In this document: positions 24,574 through 33,221 of the stretch, one piece after another
Layout of the letters: every line of letters starts with the position of its first letter
Numbering within the stretch: position 1 is the first letter of the stretch
Assembly (NCBI RefSeq): GCF_900091505.1
Contig: NZ_LT607409.1
Span: 1,364,001-1,428,000, forward strand
Reading direction: 5' to 3'
From: Micromonospora chokoriensis
GTDB lineage: Bacteria > Actinomycetota > Actinomycetes > Mycobacteriales > Micromonosporaceae
DNA: 64,000 nt
Position numbers and translations under genes: made by a program
The notes under the pieces: model-generated
Databases searched by the model: none
The model's input: only the letters and a program-made list of their open reading frames with translations
What the model was told of the DNA's origin: nothing

Positions 24574-25296
24574 ATGCGCAGCGAGCTGTTCTCCTCGGAG
24601 AACCTGGAGAAGGAGTCCGCGCAGCCCGGCATGCGGCTGCAGAACTCCAAGATGTTGAAGATCGAGCTCAACGGCGAGGCGATGGCCCGGGTCGGCTCGA
24701 TGGTCGCCTACCAGGGGAACGTGCAGTTCCAGGCGCTGGGCTCGGGCGGGCTCGGCAAGTTCCTCAAGCAGAAGCTCACCGGCGAGGGTGTCCCGCTGAT
24801 GAAGGTCTCCGGCCAGGGGGACGTCTTCCTCGCCGAGTTGGCCAAGGACGTGCACGTCATCGACCTGGAGCCGGGTGACGCCCTCTCCATCAACGGCTCC
24901 AGCGTGCTCGCCTTCGACTCGACCCTCCAGTACGACATCAGGATGGTCGGCGGCGCCGGGATGGCCTCCTCGTCGGGCCTGTTCAACTGCGTGTTCAGCG
25001 GCCACGGACGGATCGCCATCACCACCAAGGGCACTCCGGTGGTGCTCAACGTGGACGCTCCGACGTACGTGGACCCGCAGGCCGCGGTGTGCTGGTCGGC
25101 CAACCTCCAGACCGGCTACCACCGGGCCGAGCAACTGGGCCTCGGCACGCTGCTGGGTCGACGCACCGGTGAGTCGTTCACGATGAGCTTCGCCGGCCAG
25201 GGCTTCGTGGTGGTGCAGCCGTCCGAGGAGCCGCCGGTCATGGGCAGCGGCCAACAGCAGCAGGAGGGCGGTCTGCTCGGCGGGCTGCTGAGCTGA
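24574..25296 (+). CDS. AIM24 family protein
   Basis: A 240-residue beta-rich protein of the AIM24/TerD-like fold (MLKIELNGEAMARVGSMVAY, VFLAELAKDVHVIDLEPGD, VNVDAPTYVDPQ-like and GESFTMSFAGQGFVVVQPSE segments). It ends in a Gln/Gly-rich tail. The yeast homologue is mitochondrial; the bacterial function is unknown. ATG 24574 is preceded by AGGAGG at 8 nt, a strong site. It is followed by a convergent terminator. Confidence 0.85.
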   Translation: MRSELFSSENLEKESAQPGMRLQNSKMLKIELNGEAMARVGSMVAYQGNVQFQALGSGGLGKFLKQKLTGEGVPLMKVSGQGDVFLAELAKDVHVIDLEPGDALSINGSSVLAFDSTLQYDIRMVGGAGMASSSGLFNCVFSGHGRIAITTKGTPVVLNVDAPTYVDPQAAVCWSANLQTGYHRAEQLGLGTLLGRRTGESFTMSFAGQGFVVVQPSEEPPVMGSGQQQQEGGLLGGLLS

Positions 25297-25308
25297 CCGA
25301 CGAGGCGG

Positions 25309-25336
25309 GGGCGCTCCCCGGGTTCGGGGGGCGCCC
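25309..25336. terminator. Hairpin between convergent AIM24 and pheA genes
   Basis: GGGCGCTCCCC (25309-25319) pairs with GGGGGGCGCCC (25326-25336), with one G-T wobble and a 6-nt loop. It lies 12 nt after the AIM24 stop and just past the pheA stop, so it can serve both. Confidence 0.6.
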
Positions 25337-25343
25337 GGCCCGA

Positions 25344-26300
25344 TCAGGTCAACTCGCCGGTGCGCAGCCGAGCCAGCCAGGCCGCCGCGTCCGCGTAGTC
25401 GACGTCGGAGAGGCCCGCCGGCGCGGGCACCGGCCGTTCGCCCGCCGTCTCGGCCCAGCGGTGCCGGGGGTACGACCCCAGGAAGCGGACGTCGGCGCAG
25501 ACCCGACGCAGCCCCTGCAACGCCTCGCCCAGGCGTACGTCGGCCACGTGGCCGGTGCAGTCGAGGAAGAAGACGTACCGGCCCAGGGCCTCGCCGGTCG
25601 GGCGGGACTCGATCCGGGTCAGGTTGACCCCGCGCACGGCCAGCTCCATGAGCACCGACAGCAGGGCGCCGACCCGGTCGTGGGCGATGTAGACAGCGAG
25701 CGAGGTGAGGTCGTCGCCGGTGGGCGGCGGAGGCGGCCCCGGCCGGGACACCAGCGCGAAACGGGTCACCGCGTCGGGATGGTCGGCGATCTTGTCGGCG
25801 AGGACCGCGAGCCGGTGCCGGGTCGCCCCGATCGGCGCGCAGATCGCCGCGTCATACTCGCCGGACCCGGCGCCGGCGGCAGCCGCGCCGTTGGAGAGCA
25901 CGTCGACCACCACGCTGTCGGGCAGGTGGTCTCGCAGCCAGCCCCGACACTGGGTGGACGCCTGCGGGTGGGCCGCCACGGTGCGGATCGAGGTCAACGA
26001 GGTGCCGGGTCGGGCGCCGAGCACGAACTCCACCGGCAGGATCACCTCCCGGGTGATCACCAGCGGCTCGCCCTCGGCCATCTCGTCCAGGGTGACGCCC
26101 ACCGCGCCGCCGATCGAGTTCTCCAACGGCACCAGAGCGGCGTCGGCATCCCCGGCCCGGACACTGTCCAGTGCCTCCCCGACGCTGCGGGCGGGCGTAC
26201 GGGTGCCGCGCTCGGCGGCGGGCACGGAGCGCAGGGCCTGCTCGGCGAAGGTCCCCTCCGGCCCGAGGTAGACGAAACGTGTCGGCGGTGTTCCCGGCAT
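25344..26300 (-). CDS. pheA: Prephenate dehydratase
   Basis: A 318-residue monofunctional prephenate dehydratase. Catalytic-domain motifs are YLGPEGTFAEQAL, VPLENSIGGAVG, HPQASTQCRGWL and TRFALVSR. A C-terminal ACT domain (SLAVYIAHDRVGALLSVLME ... GVNLTRIESRPTG) gives feedback control by phenylalanine. It makes phenylpyruvate in the cytosol. ATG 26300 (MPGTPPTRFVYLG) is the natural start. The chorismate mutase domain is absent, as usual in actinobacteria. Confidence 0.95.
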   Translation of the reverse strand: MPGTPPTRFVYLGPEGTFAEQALRSVPAAERGTRTPARSVGEALDSVRAGDADAALVPLENSIGGAVGVTLDEMAEGEPLVITREVILPVEFVLGARPGTSLTSIRTVAAHPQASTQCRGWLRDHLPDSVVVDVLSNGAAAAGAGSGEYDAAICAPIGATRHRLAVLADKIADHPDAVTRFALVSRPGPPPPPTGDDLTSLAVYIAHDRVGALLSVLMELAVRGVNLTRIESRPTGEALGRYVFFLDCTGHVADVRLGEALQGLRRVCADVRFLGSYPRHRWAETAGERPVPAPAGLSDVDYADAAAWLARLRTGELT

Positions 26301-26310
26301 GCCGATCAGC

Positions 26311-26916
26311 CTACGCACCCGGCCGGGTGGCCGGACCGGCCTCACAGGCCAGGGCGCGGATTCCGGGCGGCCCGGCGGCGCGTACCTCGATGGTGCAGAC
26401 GTCAGTGCCGGCGGTGACCAGCGTCGGTGCGCTCGGCTGGCCCCGGGTGACCACCTGGAGTTCCTCGTGCCCGGTCACCTCCAGCACGGTGAACTGCCAG
26501 TCGGCGGCGCAGAGTGGGCCGGTGCGGACCTGGACCCGGACGTTGGCCGGGAGCACGCCCGCCCGGCCACGGAGCAACTGCACGACCCGCTGCCCGGTGG
26601 GCCCGTTCCGGCAGGCCGTCGCGACCGCCCCGGCGTCGGCGGAGGGCGTGATCGCGGCGCTTGGCGGTGCGGTCACCGGCGGGGTGGTGGGGGCGATGCT
26701 CGGGCCGGGCGTCGGCGGAGCCCCGCTGCCGGTGGGCATGGCGGTGGGGGTCCGCACCCCGGGAGGGGCACCACAGCCGGACAGTGCGGCGGCGGCCAAC
26801 ACCGCGAGCGTGACCGCGATGGTCCGGGCGGCTGGGCGACTGGCCGTCCGGCCGCGTGGGACGTGGATCGTCGCCTGCGACGGGGGAGACGCGGGGCGGG
26901 GCGGGGTGAACGGCAC
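26311..26916 (-). CDS. Putative lipoprotein, Ala/Pro/Thr-rich
   Basis: A 201-residue protein. About 30 basic residues precede a hydrophobic stretch and the lipobox LSGC near residue 48. A Pro/Thr/Ser-rich spacer follows, then a ~95-residue extracytoplasmic domain with three cysteines (VATACRNGP, TGPLCAADWQF, TDVCTIEV). GTG 26916 has GAGGA 7 nt upstream. It precedes pheA by 10 nt on the same strand. I do not recognise the C-terminal domain. Confidence 0.68.
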   Translation of the reverse strand: MPFTPPRPASPPSQATIHVPRGRTASRPAARTIAVTLAVLAAAALSGCGAPPGVRTPTAMPTGSGAPPTPGPSIAPTTPPVTAPPSAAITPSADAGAVATACRNGPTGQRVVQLLRGRAGVLPANVRVQVRTGPLCAADWQFTVLEVTGHEELQVVTRGQPSAPTLVTAGTDVCTIEVRAAGPPGIRALACEAGPATRPGA

Positions 26917-27001
26917 GGGCCGGTCCTCGTGGACATCGGAGAATTCGTCACGGCCGGGGTGGCCGAGCCCATCGTAGGGTGAGCGGCCTTCCGGGTGAAG
27001 C

Positions 27002-27391
27002 TCAGCCGGTGACGCGGTGCCCGGCGCGCTGGAGCGCGGCGATGCCCTCGGTCAGCCTGACGGCCGGCACCAACAGGTAGTCGGTGTCGAAGGTGGAGAA
27101 CGTGACCACGCTGACCCGCGCCTCGGCCAGCGGGTCGACGAGCGCGGCCAGGCTGCCGGTGCCGCTCAGCTCCATCGGCGCGGTGACCCGTAGACAGCGC
27201 CAGACGGTCTCCACCACGGCCTGCGCGGGAGCCCGGTCGGTCGGACAGATCACGGAGATCCCGTCGGAGGTCCAGCTCACCGTGACGACGTCGGTGTCAC
27301 GAAGGTCGTTCGACATCGCATCCGGCACTGGGGTGCCGGCGGCCAGCCGGCACACAGCGTATTCCCCGGGCAGTAGAGCGATATCGAGCAT
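27002..27391 (-). CDS. ACT domain-containing protein (CASTOR-like)
   Basis: A 129-residue protein with tandem ACT-like halves: EYAVCRLAAGTPVPD and DVVTVSWTSDGISVICP in the first, VTAPMELSGTGSLAALVDPLA and TFDTDYLLVPAVRLTEGIAAL in the second. This is the small amino-acid-sensing ACT type resembling CASTOR proteins. The ligand is unknown. Confidence 0.82.
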   Translation of the reverse strand: MLDIALLPGEYAVCRLAAGTPVPDAMSNDLRDTDVVTVSWTSDGISVICPTDRAPAQAVVETVWRCLRVTAPMELSGTGSLAALVDPLAEARVSVVTFSTFDTDYLLVPAVRLTEGIAALQRAGHRVTG

Positions 27392-27466
27392 GAGGGCACC
27401 TTACGGCCTGCGCGGGGGCTCGCCCGGGGAACGCCGCGTGCGGCGAACGACACACTCCGCCGCAGG

Positions 27467-27925
27467 TCAGACCTCGGAGAAGAAGGTGAGCGAGCCTGCG
27501 ACGGCGCCATCGGTGAGGACCGGAGTCGAGATCGCGTCGACCGTCGCGTCGGAGCTGTTTGCCGAAGCGGCCTGCACTCGGAGTAACCCACGAGCGAGTC
27601 GACCGGACGAGAGCGCCAGCAGGGGCGGGATCTTGTCGATCTCGGCCTCGGTCAGCACGCCCCGGTTGGCGGTGAAGTCGAGCAGGCGCAGACCCCCGTC
27701 GAGCAGCGGTCGCCCGATCAGACCGCCGGGCTCGCCCAGACAGAGCAGTTCGCAGCCGGCCGTGGAGATCGCCACCACCCTCGTGTCGGCGTCGATCAAC
27801 AGGCACGGCTCATCGGCCCGGGACACCGTCGAGGACCATTGGCCGACGTTGCCGGACTCCGGCTCTGTCGACGCTCGGGCCGCCGGCACGAACGCTTCCG
27901 AGAGCGAAAGTTCGACGTGGGCCAC
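27467..27925 (-). CDS. PAS-like sensor domain protein
   Basis: A 152-residue cytosolic protein with a PAS-like domain (EPCLLIDADTRVVAISTAGCELL, then GGLRLLDFTANRG and PLLALSSGRLARGLLRV). There is no output domain, so it probably works by partner binding. GTG 27925 has AGGAGG 4 nt upstream, a better site than the in-frame codon at 27958. It stands alone between the ACT protein and the NERD-like gene. Confidence 0.7.
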   Translation of the reverse strand: MAHVELSLSEAFVPAARASTEPESGNVGQWSSTVSRADEPCLLIDADTRVVAISTAGCELLCLGEPGGLIGRPLLDGGLRLLDFTANRGVLTEAEIDKIPPLLALSSGRLARGLLRVQAASANSSDATVDAISTPVLTDGAVAGSLTFFSEV

Positions 27926-28094
27926 CGCGCCTCCTATGTGCACCGATCGACTGTCCACGCTAGCGGGTCGCCGACGGAATCACCGAGCGCACCGGGTCAC
28001 CGGGCCGCGCAGGCTGAACCGACGCGACTGGTGACGGCGCGGAGACCGGTGAGGTGGACGGGGGGACCGGAGCCGCGTGGCGTCGCCGGTGACG

Positions 28095-28832
28095 TTACCG
28101 GCGGTGGGCCGGCTTGTCAGCGGCCGTTCGGCCCTCGTCGTACCACCGGTAGTCGGCGGTTGGACGGTACGTGCCGTTCAACCAGGTGCTGGGGTGCTGC
28201 GCGACCCGGGACAGCTTCTCGGCCGTGGCCGGGCTGATCCGGCTGCCACCAGCGACGAGGAGCCGGTCCAGCTCCCGGTGGGTGGCCATCAGGCAGTCCT
28301 TCGGAAGGCCGTAGACACTGATGACGCCGGAGCCGACGAAGGTCAGCACCGGCGTCACCGGGACGGGCAGCCCCACCGCGTCGGAGAGGGCCTTGCTGGC
28401 CCGCTTGGCGTCGCGGCGGGATTCGGCCACGTACGGTGGCCTCTTGCCGTTGATCTGCACGACGTCGCCGGCGACGAGCACCCTCGCGCGGCCGTGGTCG
28501 GCGATGGTCACGGCGAAGAGGCCGCTCGGGCCGATGGCGAGGAACCCGGCGCGGTCGTCCTGACCGCGGTCGAGGACGTCCGTCACGTCTGTGCGTGGCC
28601 ACTCGATGACGTGCCAGGCGGGGCCGAGGTGGTCGAGCTGGCCCAGTGCCCGCGCCCCGGCCGCCTCCAGGCGACGTGCGCCCCGCTCAGCCCGACGTCG
28701 ACGGGCCCATTCGAGGGGTGTCGGACGGACTGGTTCGAGAACCCCCGGCGACTCGACGCGGGGGTGTGGCACCGCGACGGGCGGCAGTGCCCGAGCGGAC
28801 GGTACGGCTCGTCGTGCGGGAAAGACAGTCAT
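28095..28832 (-). CDS. NERD-like (nuclease-related domain) protein
   Basis: A 245-residue protein. A basic N-terminal region (EWARRRRAERGARRLEAAG) precedes a domain with GFLAIGPSGLFAVTIAD, VVQINGKRPP and VTPVLTFVGSG strands, the order seen in NERD domains. The canonical NERD acidic and Gln-x-Lys residues are only partly recognisable, so activity is doubtful. ATG 28832 has GGAGG 6 nt upstream. Function unknown. Confidence 0.6.
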   Translation of the reverse strand: MTVFPARRAVPSARALPPVAVPHPRVESPGVLEPVRPTPLEWARRRRAERGARRLEAAGARALGQLDHLGPAWHVIEWPRTDVTDVLDRGQDDRAGFLAIGPSGLFAVTIADHGRARVLVAGDVVQINGKRPPYVAESRRDAKRASKALSDAVGLPVPVTPVLTFVGSGVISVYGLPKDCLMATHRELDRLLVAGGSRISPATAEKLSRVAQHPSTWLNGTYRPTADYRWYDEGRTAADKPAHRR

Positions 28833-28923
28833 CGTCGACCTCCGGCAAAAGGTCCCTCGAAGTTATGTCCTCACTACCCTACGTTGTCACTCCCGGTGTT
28901 CGGCAAGCCGGAGCGCCGGAATG

Positions 28924-28954
28924 ACTGTGGATGAATGCCATATTCATCCACAGT
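28924..28954. promoter_or_regulatory. Perfect 13-bp inverted repeat upstream of arcA
   Basis: ACTGTGGATGAAT (28924-28936) and ATTCATCCACAGT (28942-28954) are exact complements around GCCAT. The core TGAAT-N5-ATTCA resembles an arginine-repressor box (E. coli spacing is N4). Each arm also holds TGTGGATGA, one change from a DnaA box. It lies 43 nt before the arcA start. Confidence 0.55.
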
Positions 28955-28996
28955 TCTTTTGTCGGATGCCGCCAAACCCTGCCCTACGCTGCGGGA

Positions 28997-30223
28997 GTGA
29001 CCCACTACGTCGACAGCGAAGTCGGCCGGCTCGGCACCGTACTGCTGCACCGGCCCGGCCCCGAACTGGCCCGGCTCACCCCGCGCAACAACGACTCGCT
29101 CCTGTTCGACGCGATCCCCTGGGTCGGACGCGCCCAGGAGGAGCACGACGCGTTCGCCGCCGCCCTGCGCGAGCGCGGGGTCGAGGTGCTCTACCTGGCC
29201 ACCCTGCTGGCCGAGACCCTCGCCGTGGCGGACGCCCGCGCCGAGCTCACCGAACAGGTGCTGCGTTCCCGGCGACTCGGCGACACCCTGCGGGCCCGCG
29301 TGGCGGACCACCTCTCCTACCTGGACCCGGCGGCCCTGGCCGACGTGCTCACCGCCGGGCTGGCCCACGAGGAGCTGCGGATCAGCTCGGAGCGGCCGGG
29401 CGGGCTGGTCTACACCCTGATGAACAGGCATGACTTCGTCATCGACCCGTTGCCCAACCTGTTGTTCACCCGCGACTCGTCGCTCTGGATCGGCGATCGG
29501 GTCGGCGTCACCAGTCTGGCCATGCCCGCCCGTCGCCGCGAGACCACCCTGACCGACGCCATCTACCGTCACCACCCACGCTTCGCCGGCACCCAGTTCG
29601 TCTACCGCCCGAACCTCGAACACCTGGAGGGCGGCGACGTGCTGCTGCTCGCGCCCGGGGTGCTGGCGGTGGGCGTGGGCGAGCGGACCACGCCCGCCGG
29701 CGCCGAACGCCTCGGCCGGCAGGTGTTCGCCGCCGGCCTGGCCCACACCATCCTGGTGGTGCCGATCGCGCAGAAACGCGCCACCATGCACCTCGACACC
29801 GTCTGCACGATGGTCGACGTGGACGCCGTCCTGATGTACCCCAACATCGCGAGCGCGCTGTCCGCGTACACGGTCATCGCCGGGGCGGACGGTGCGGACC
29901 CGCGGGTGGACGGGCCGGCGCCGTTCCTGCGTGCCGCCGCCGACGCGATGGACCTCGACGTGCTCCGGGTCATCGACACCGGGCTGGACCCGGTCACCGC
30001 GGAACGCGAGCAGTGGGACGACGGCAACAACACCCTCGCCCTGGCGCCCCGGCTCTGTGTGGGCTACGAGCGCAACACCGAGACCAACGCCCAGTTGGAG
30101 CGGGCCGGCATCGAGGTGATCCCGATCGCCGGCTCCGAGTTGGGCTCCGGCCGGGGCGGCCCGCGCTGCATGTCCTGCCCGATCACCCGCGAGCCGCTGC
30201 GGGGAAGGGCGCCCTCGTCGTGA
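28997..30223 (+). CDS. arcA: Arginine deiminase
   Basis: A 408-residue arginine deiminase. [15 protein letters not shown] and [13 protein letters not shown] open the protein. FTRDSS, the LEGGDVLLL region and HLDTVCTM carry substrate-binding and catalytic residues, and [13 protein letters not shown] holds the nucleophile Cys. It hydrolyses arginine to citrulline and ammonia. GTG 28997 gives [10 protein letters not shown]. No arcB or arcC gene is adjacent, so a complete fermentative pathway is not encoded here. Confidence 0.95.
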   Translation: MTHYVDSEVGRLGTVLLHRPGPELARLTPRNNDSLLFDAIPWVGRAQEEHDAFAAALRERGVEVLYLATLLAETLAVADARAELTEQVLRSRRLGDTLRARVADHLSYLDPAALADVLTAGLAHEELRISSERPGGLVYTLMNRHDFVIDPLPNLLFTRDSSLWIGDRVGVTSLAMPARRRETTLTDAIYRHHPRFAGTQFVYRPNLEHLEGGDVLLLAPGVLAVGVGERTTPAGAERLGRQVFAAGLAHTILVVPIAQKRATMHLDTVCTMVDVDAVLMYPNIASALSAYTVIAGADGADPRVDGPAPFLRAAADAMDLDVLRVIDTGLDPVTAEREQWDDGNNTLALAPRLCVGYERNTETNAQLERAGIEVIPIAGSELGSGRGGPRCMSCPITREPLRGRAPSS

Positions 30224-30236
30224 TGGCGCCCTTCCC
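30202..30236. terminator. Hairpin overlapping the arcA stop codon
   Basis: GGGAAGGGCGCC (30202-30213) pairs perfectly with GGCGCCCTTCCC (30225-30236). The arcA stop (30221-30223) sits in the loop, so the left arm is coding. It also lies just past the convergent DUF5926 gene. Confidence 0.65.
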
Positions 30237-30241
30237 GCGGC

Positions 30242-31129
30242 TCAGCGCAGGGTGAGCTGGCGGCCGAGCAGACCCTGGCGGGCGCGCCGGCCGGCGGCGT
30301 CCAGCGGGCCGTCGGCGGCCAACGCCTCCGCGTAGCGCTTGGCGAACTGCGCCACCGGGTCCTCCCATTCCGCCGCGGGAGTCTCCTCCGGCAGGTCCCA
30401 CACCGGGACCAGACGGCCGTGCGCGCGGAACATGCCGGCGAACTTGGTCTGCTCGCCGAGGGTCAGCGAGCCGGCCGCGCCAAGACGGGCCAACGCGTCC
30501 AGAGCGGCGTCCTCGTCGTCCGGCAACACCCAGCGCACGTGCGCCTTGTCCGGGACCTGGCACCAGTACGCGGCCTTCGCCGCGGTCATCCGTACCGTCG
30601 GGTAGATGGCCGCGTTCGCCCGCTCCAGGGACGCCTGGACGGTCGGGTCGTCGCCGGCCCCGGGGTCGAGCCAGAACTCGAAACCCTCGTGCATGCTGAT
30701 GTCCAGTGGACCGTCCACGAGGATGTCCTGCAGGCGTGGGCCGGGGCCGGGCAGCGGCGGAACGGACACCTGGCCGCCCGGCTCGGTCCGCAGCGCGCAG
30801 AGCAGCGCGTCGGCCAGGTCCCGGGAGACGTCGCCGGACTGCTGGTGGCGCTGAAGACCGATGAGCACCCGGCCGTCCGGCTTGGTGATCGCCGGCGCGG
30901 CCATCGGCAGCACCGTGGCGAGCGTCGCCGACCGGTCGCCGAACTCCTCGACCAGGGCGGGTGCCAGTCGCAGCGGCGCGGAGGCCGCCGGCACCAGTTC
31001 GCGTAGGGCGATCCACTCGGGCTCGTCGACCAACCCGTCGAACGGACGCGGCACGAAGATGTCCCGCACCTTGTCCTTGCGGAGGGCGGTGTCGGTCGTG
31101 GTGCGCTGGCTCTTTCGACGCTTGCTCAC
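30242..31129 (-). CDS. DUF5926 family protein
   Basis: A 295-residue protein that opens with a basic tail SKRRKSQRTTTDTALRKDKV and continues IFVPRPFDGLVDEPEWIALR, the signature of an actinobacterial family annotated DUF5926. It contains TVLPMAAPAITKPDGRV and YWCQVPDKAHVRWVLPDDE, with no catalytic motif evident. Homologues have sometimes been labelled preprotein translocase SecA-like because of related C-terminal motifs, but SecA is not encoded here. GTG 31129 is favoured because translation then starts at the conserved basic tail. Confidence 0.75.
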   Translation of the reverse strand: MSKRRKSQRTTTDTALRKDKVRDIFVPRPFDGLVDEPEWIALRELVPAASAPLRLAPALVEEFGDRSATLATVLPMAAPAITKPDGRVLIGLQRHQQSGDVSRDLADALLCALRTEPGGQVSVPPLPGPGPRLQDILVDGPLDISMHEGFEFWLDPGAGDDPTVQASLERANAAIYPTVRMTAAKAAYWCQVPDKAHVRWVLPDDEDAALDALARLGAAGSLTLGEQTKFAGMFRAHGRLVPVWDLPEETPAAEWEDPVAQFAKRYAEALAADGPLDAAGRRARQGLLGRQLTLR

Positions 31130-31243
31130 GGCGTCACAGCCTAGAGGCCCGACCGGGTCGCCGTGGGCCGGACCCACCCAACCTCAGCCCGTCGATCAGC
31201 GAAGTCGCCACCACCCGGGGCGGTGACCTCGCAGCCCGGAGGC

Positions 31244-31705
31244 TCAGCCCGCCGACACCAGGTCGGGTCGGGGCGCCGGCACCGGATCGAACTCCGCCCA
31301 GACACGCTGGCCCATTCCGTCCCGCTCGACCCCCCAGCGGGTCGACAGACCGGCCACGATGTGCAGCCCACGGCCGTCCGCCGCGTCGGGGCCGGCCGTC
31401 CGGATCCGTGGCCCGGTGCTCGCGCCACCGTCGGTGACCCGCAACTCGATCAGCGCGCCCTCGGCCGAGGGCCGTAGCCGCCACGCGACCCGGATGACTC
31501 CGCCGGGCAGCGGCCGAGCGTGCCGCACCGCGTTGCCCACCAGCTCCGCGAGCACCGCGATGAGATCCGCGAGGAGCATCGAGGGTACGACGTCCGCCAG
31601 CTCGTCAGAGAGCCGGTGCCGGGCCAGCCGTGCCCCGGCCGGATGGTGGGGAACCACCACGCACCACGCCCGATCCGTCACTGCCGCTGCCACCGTCGCC
31701 TCCAC
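31244..31705 (-). CDS. ATP-binding anti-sigma-like (RsbW/HATPase_c_2) protein
   Basis: A 153-residue GHKL ATPase of the SpoIIAB/RsbW type. The N box is LAELVGNAVRHA, followed by LRVTDGG and GRGLHIVAGLSTRWG. Such proteins are serine kinases or anti-sigma switches in stress regulation. There is no sigma factor or STAS protein nearby. GTG 31705 lies 15 nt after the histidine kinase gene, so the two are probably co-transcribed and may share a signalling path. Confidence 0.82.
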   Translation of the reverse strand: MEATVAAAVTDRAWCVVVPHHPAGARLARHRLSDELADVVPSMLLADLIAVLAELVGNAVRHARPLPGGVIRVAWRLRPSAEGALIELRVTDGGASTGPRIRTAGPDAADGRGLHIVAGLSTRWGVERDGMGQRVWAEFDPVPAPRPDLVSAG

Positions 31706-31720
31706 GTCGCGCCACCTCGG

Positions 31721-33175
31721 TCAACAGCGGGGTAACCGCACCTCTGCGACCGTACCGCCGCCGGCCCTCGGACGTAGGGATACCCATCCATTCTGTTGTT
31801 CAACGATCCGGCGGACCAGATAGAGGCCGAGCCCTGCCCCCGGATAGCCGCGTCGGTCGCCGGACTCGCCCTGCCAGAACCTGTCGAACGCGCGCTCCAC
31901 GTGCTCCGGTCGGATGCCGATGCCCTGGTCGCTGACCCGGAACGCCACCAGTTGACCGTCGACCGACGCGGTGACCTCGATCGGGGAGTCCGGTGCGGAG
32001 TACTTGCCGGCGTTGGTCGTCAACTCGGTCAACACCGTGGCCAGGCTGGGCCGGTGACCGAGCGCCTTGGGAAGGTCGTTCGGGAGGAGGAGCACCAGCC
32101 GCCGGCGCAACTCCGCCGGCAGGTCGACGACGGCGCAGCGCAACGCCTCGCCGAGGTCGAACGGCGTCGCGGGCTCGTCTCCGGGCCCCGCCTCGGCCGC
32201 CGAGGAGAGGAGACGGTCGACCAGTCGGGCCAGTTCGTTGGCCCGCTGCCCGATCACCCGGGCGGCCTGCCGGCGGTCCACCTCGGTCAGTGACTCCCAG
32301 TGGTCGGTGAGCGTGTCCGCGTACCCCTTGATCACGGTGACCGGCGTCCGCAGCTCGTGGCTGGTCACGGCGACGAACAGATCCCGGTCGTGGTCGCGTT
32401 GCTGCTGGTCGGTGATGTCGCGGAAGGTGACCACCCGGAGCGTGCCCGGGCCGGGCAGCTCGCCGGAGGTGATCCGCAGCCAGCGGCCGTCCGGCATCCG
32501 GTGATCCCGCACCTGACCGGAGGGCGGCAGCGGGAACGGCAGGGGGCGGCTCAGTGCCTGCTCGGCCGACCGGCCGGTGACCTGGGCGGCGGCCGGGTTC
32601 CACAGTCGGACGTGCCCGTCCCGGTCGACGACGGCCAGCCCGTCGGCGAGCGCCGCCACGACCGGGCCGTCACCGTGCACCGGCAGGCCGCTCTGGTCGC
32701 CGTACATGTGCGCGACGCAGGACGCCAGGTAGGCGACCACCCCCTGCTGCTCGATGTCCGGTTCGTCGTCACCCGGGTAGAGCGCGTGCAGGCTGCCCAC
32801 CGTGTGGCCGCCGATCTCGGCCCGGGCGACCACCATCCAGCGCAGTTCGCTGCCGCTCAACTCGGCGGCCAGTTTGCCGTTGAGGTGCCCCACCCGCACC
32901 TGGCGTGCTCGTGGCCCGGCGAGCAGGCAAACGGTGTCCGGATCGTCGACGGCCAGTGGCCGGCCGAGGGCCCACTCCGCGGCACCGGTCGCGGAGATCA
33001 CGCGACCGCCGGTCGGGCCGAACTCGACGAACGCCATACCTGTCGCACCGAGAGCGGGCTGGGCCACCCGGAGAAGCTGGGTGAGGACCGGCAGGCCCGC
33101 GTCCCCAGAATTGATCATCTCGATCACGACGGTGTGGCCGCCGAGGAGAGCGGGAAAATCGATACGCTCCGGCAT
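31721..33175 (-). CDS. PAS-containing sensor histidine kinase
   Basis: A 484-residue soluble histidine kinase. An N-terminal GAF-like region (about 1-165) is followed by a PAS domain (VVAALADGLAVVDRDGHVRL near 170-260), a HisKA dimerisation domain with FVAVTSHELRTPVTVIKGY (phospho-accepting His near 271), and a HATPase domain with ELTTNAGKYS, SDQGIGIRPEH and GAGLGLYLVRRIV. There is no transmembrane segment, so it senses a cytosolic cue. No response regulator is adjacent, making it an orphan kinase. Confidence 0.88.
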   Translation of the reverse strand: MPERIDFPALLGGHTVVIEMINSGDAGLPVLTQLLRVAQPALGATGMAFVEFGPTGGRVISATGAAEWALGRPLAVDDPDTVCLLAGPRARQVRVGHLNGKLAAELSGSELRWMVVARAEIGGHTVGSLHALYPGDDEPDIEQQGVVAYLASCVAHMYGDQSGLPVHGDGPVVAALADGLAVVDRDGHVRLWNPAAAQVTGRSAEQALSRPLPFPLPPSGQVRDHRMPDGRWLRITSGELPGPGTLRVVTFRDITDQQQRDHDRDLFVAVTSHELRTPVTVIKGYADTLTDHWESLTEVDRRQAARVIGQRANELARLVDRLLSSAAEAGPGDEPATPFDLGEALRCAVVDLPAELRRRLVLLLPNDLPKALGHRPSLATVLTELTTNAGKYSAPDSPIEVTASVDGQLVAFRVSDQGIGIRPEHVERAFDRFWQGESGDRRGYPGAGLGLYLVRRIVEQQNGWVSLRPRAGGGTVAEVRLPRC

Positions 33176-33221
33176 GTGCCGAGTCTGCCCGGTCGACCTG
33201 GATTTGGGCACCCCCGCCGGC

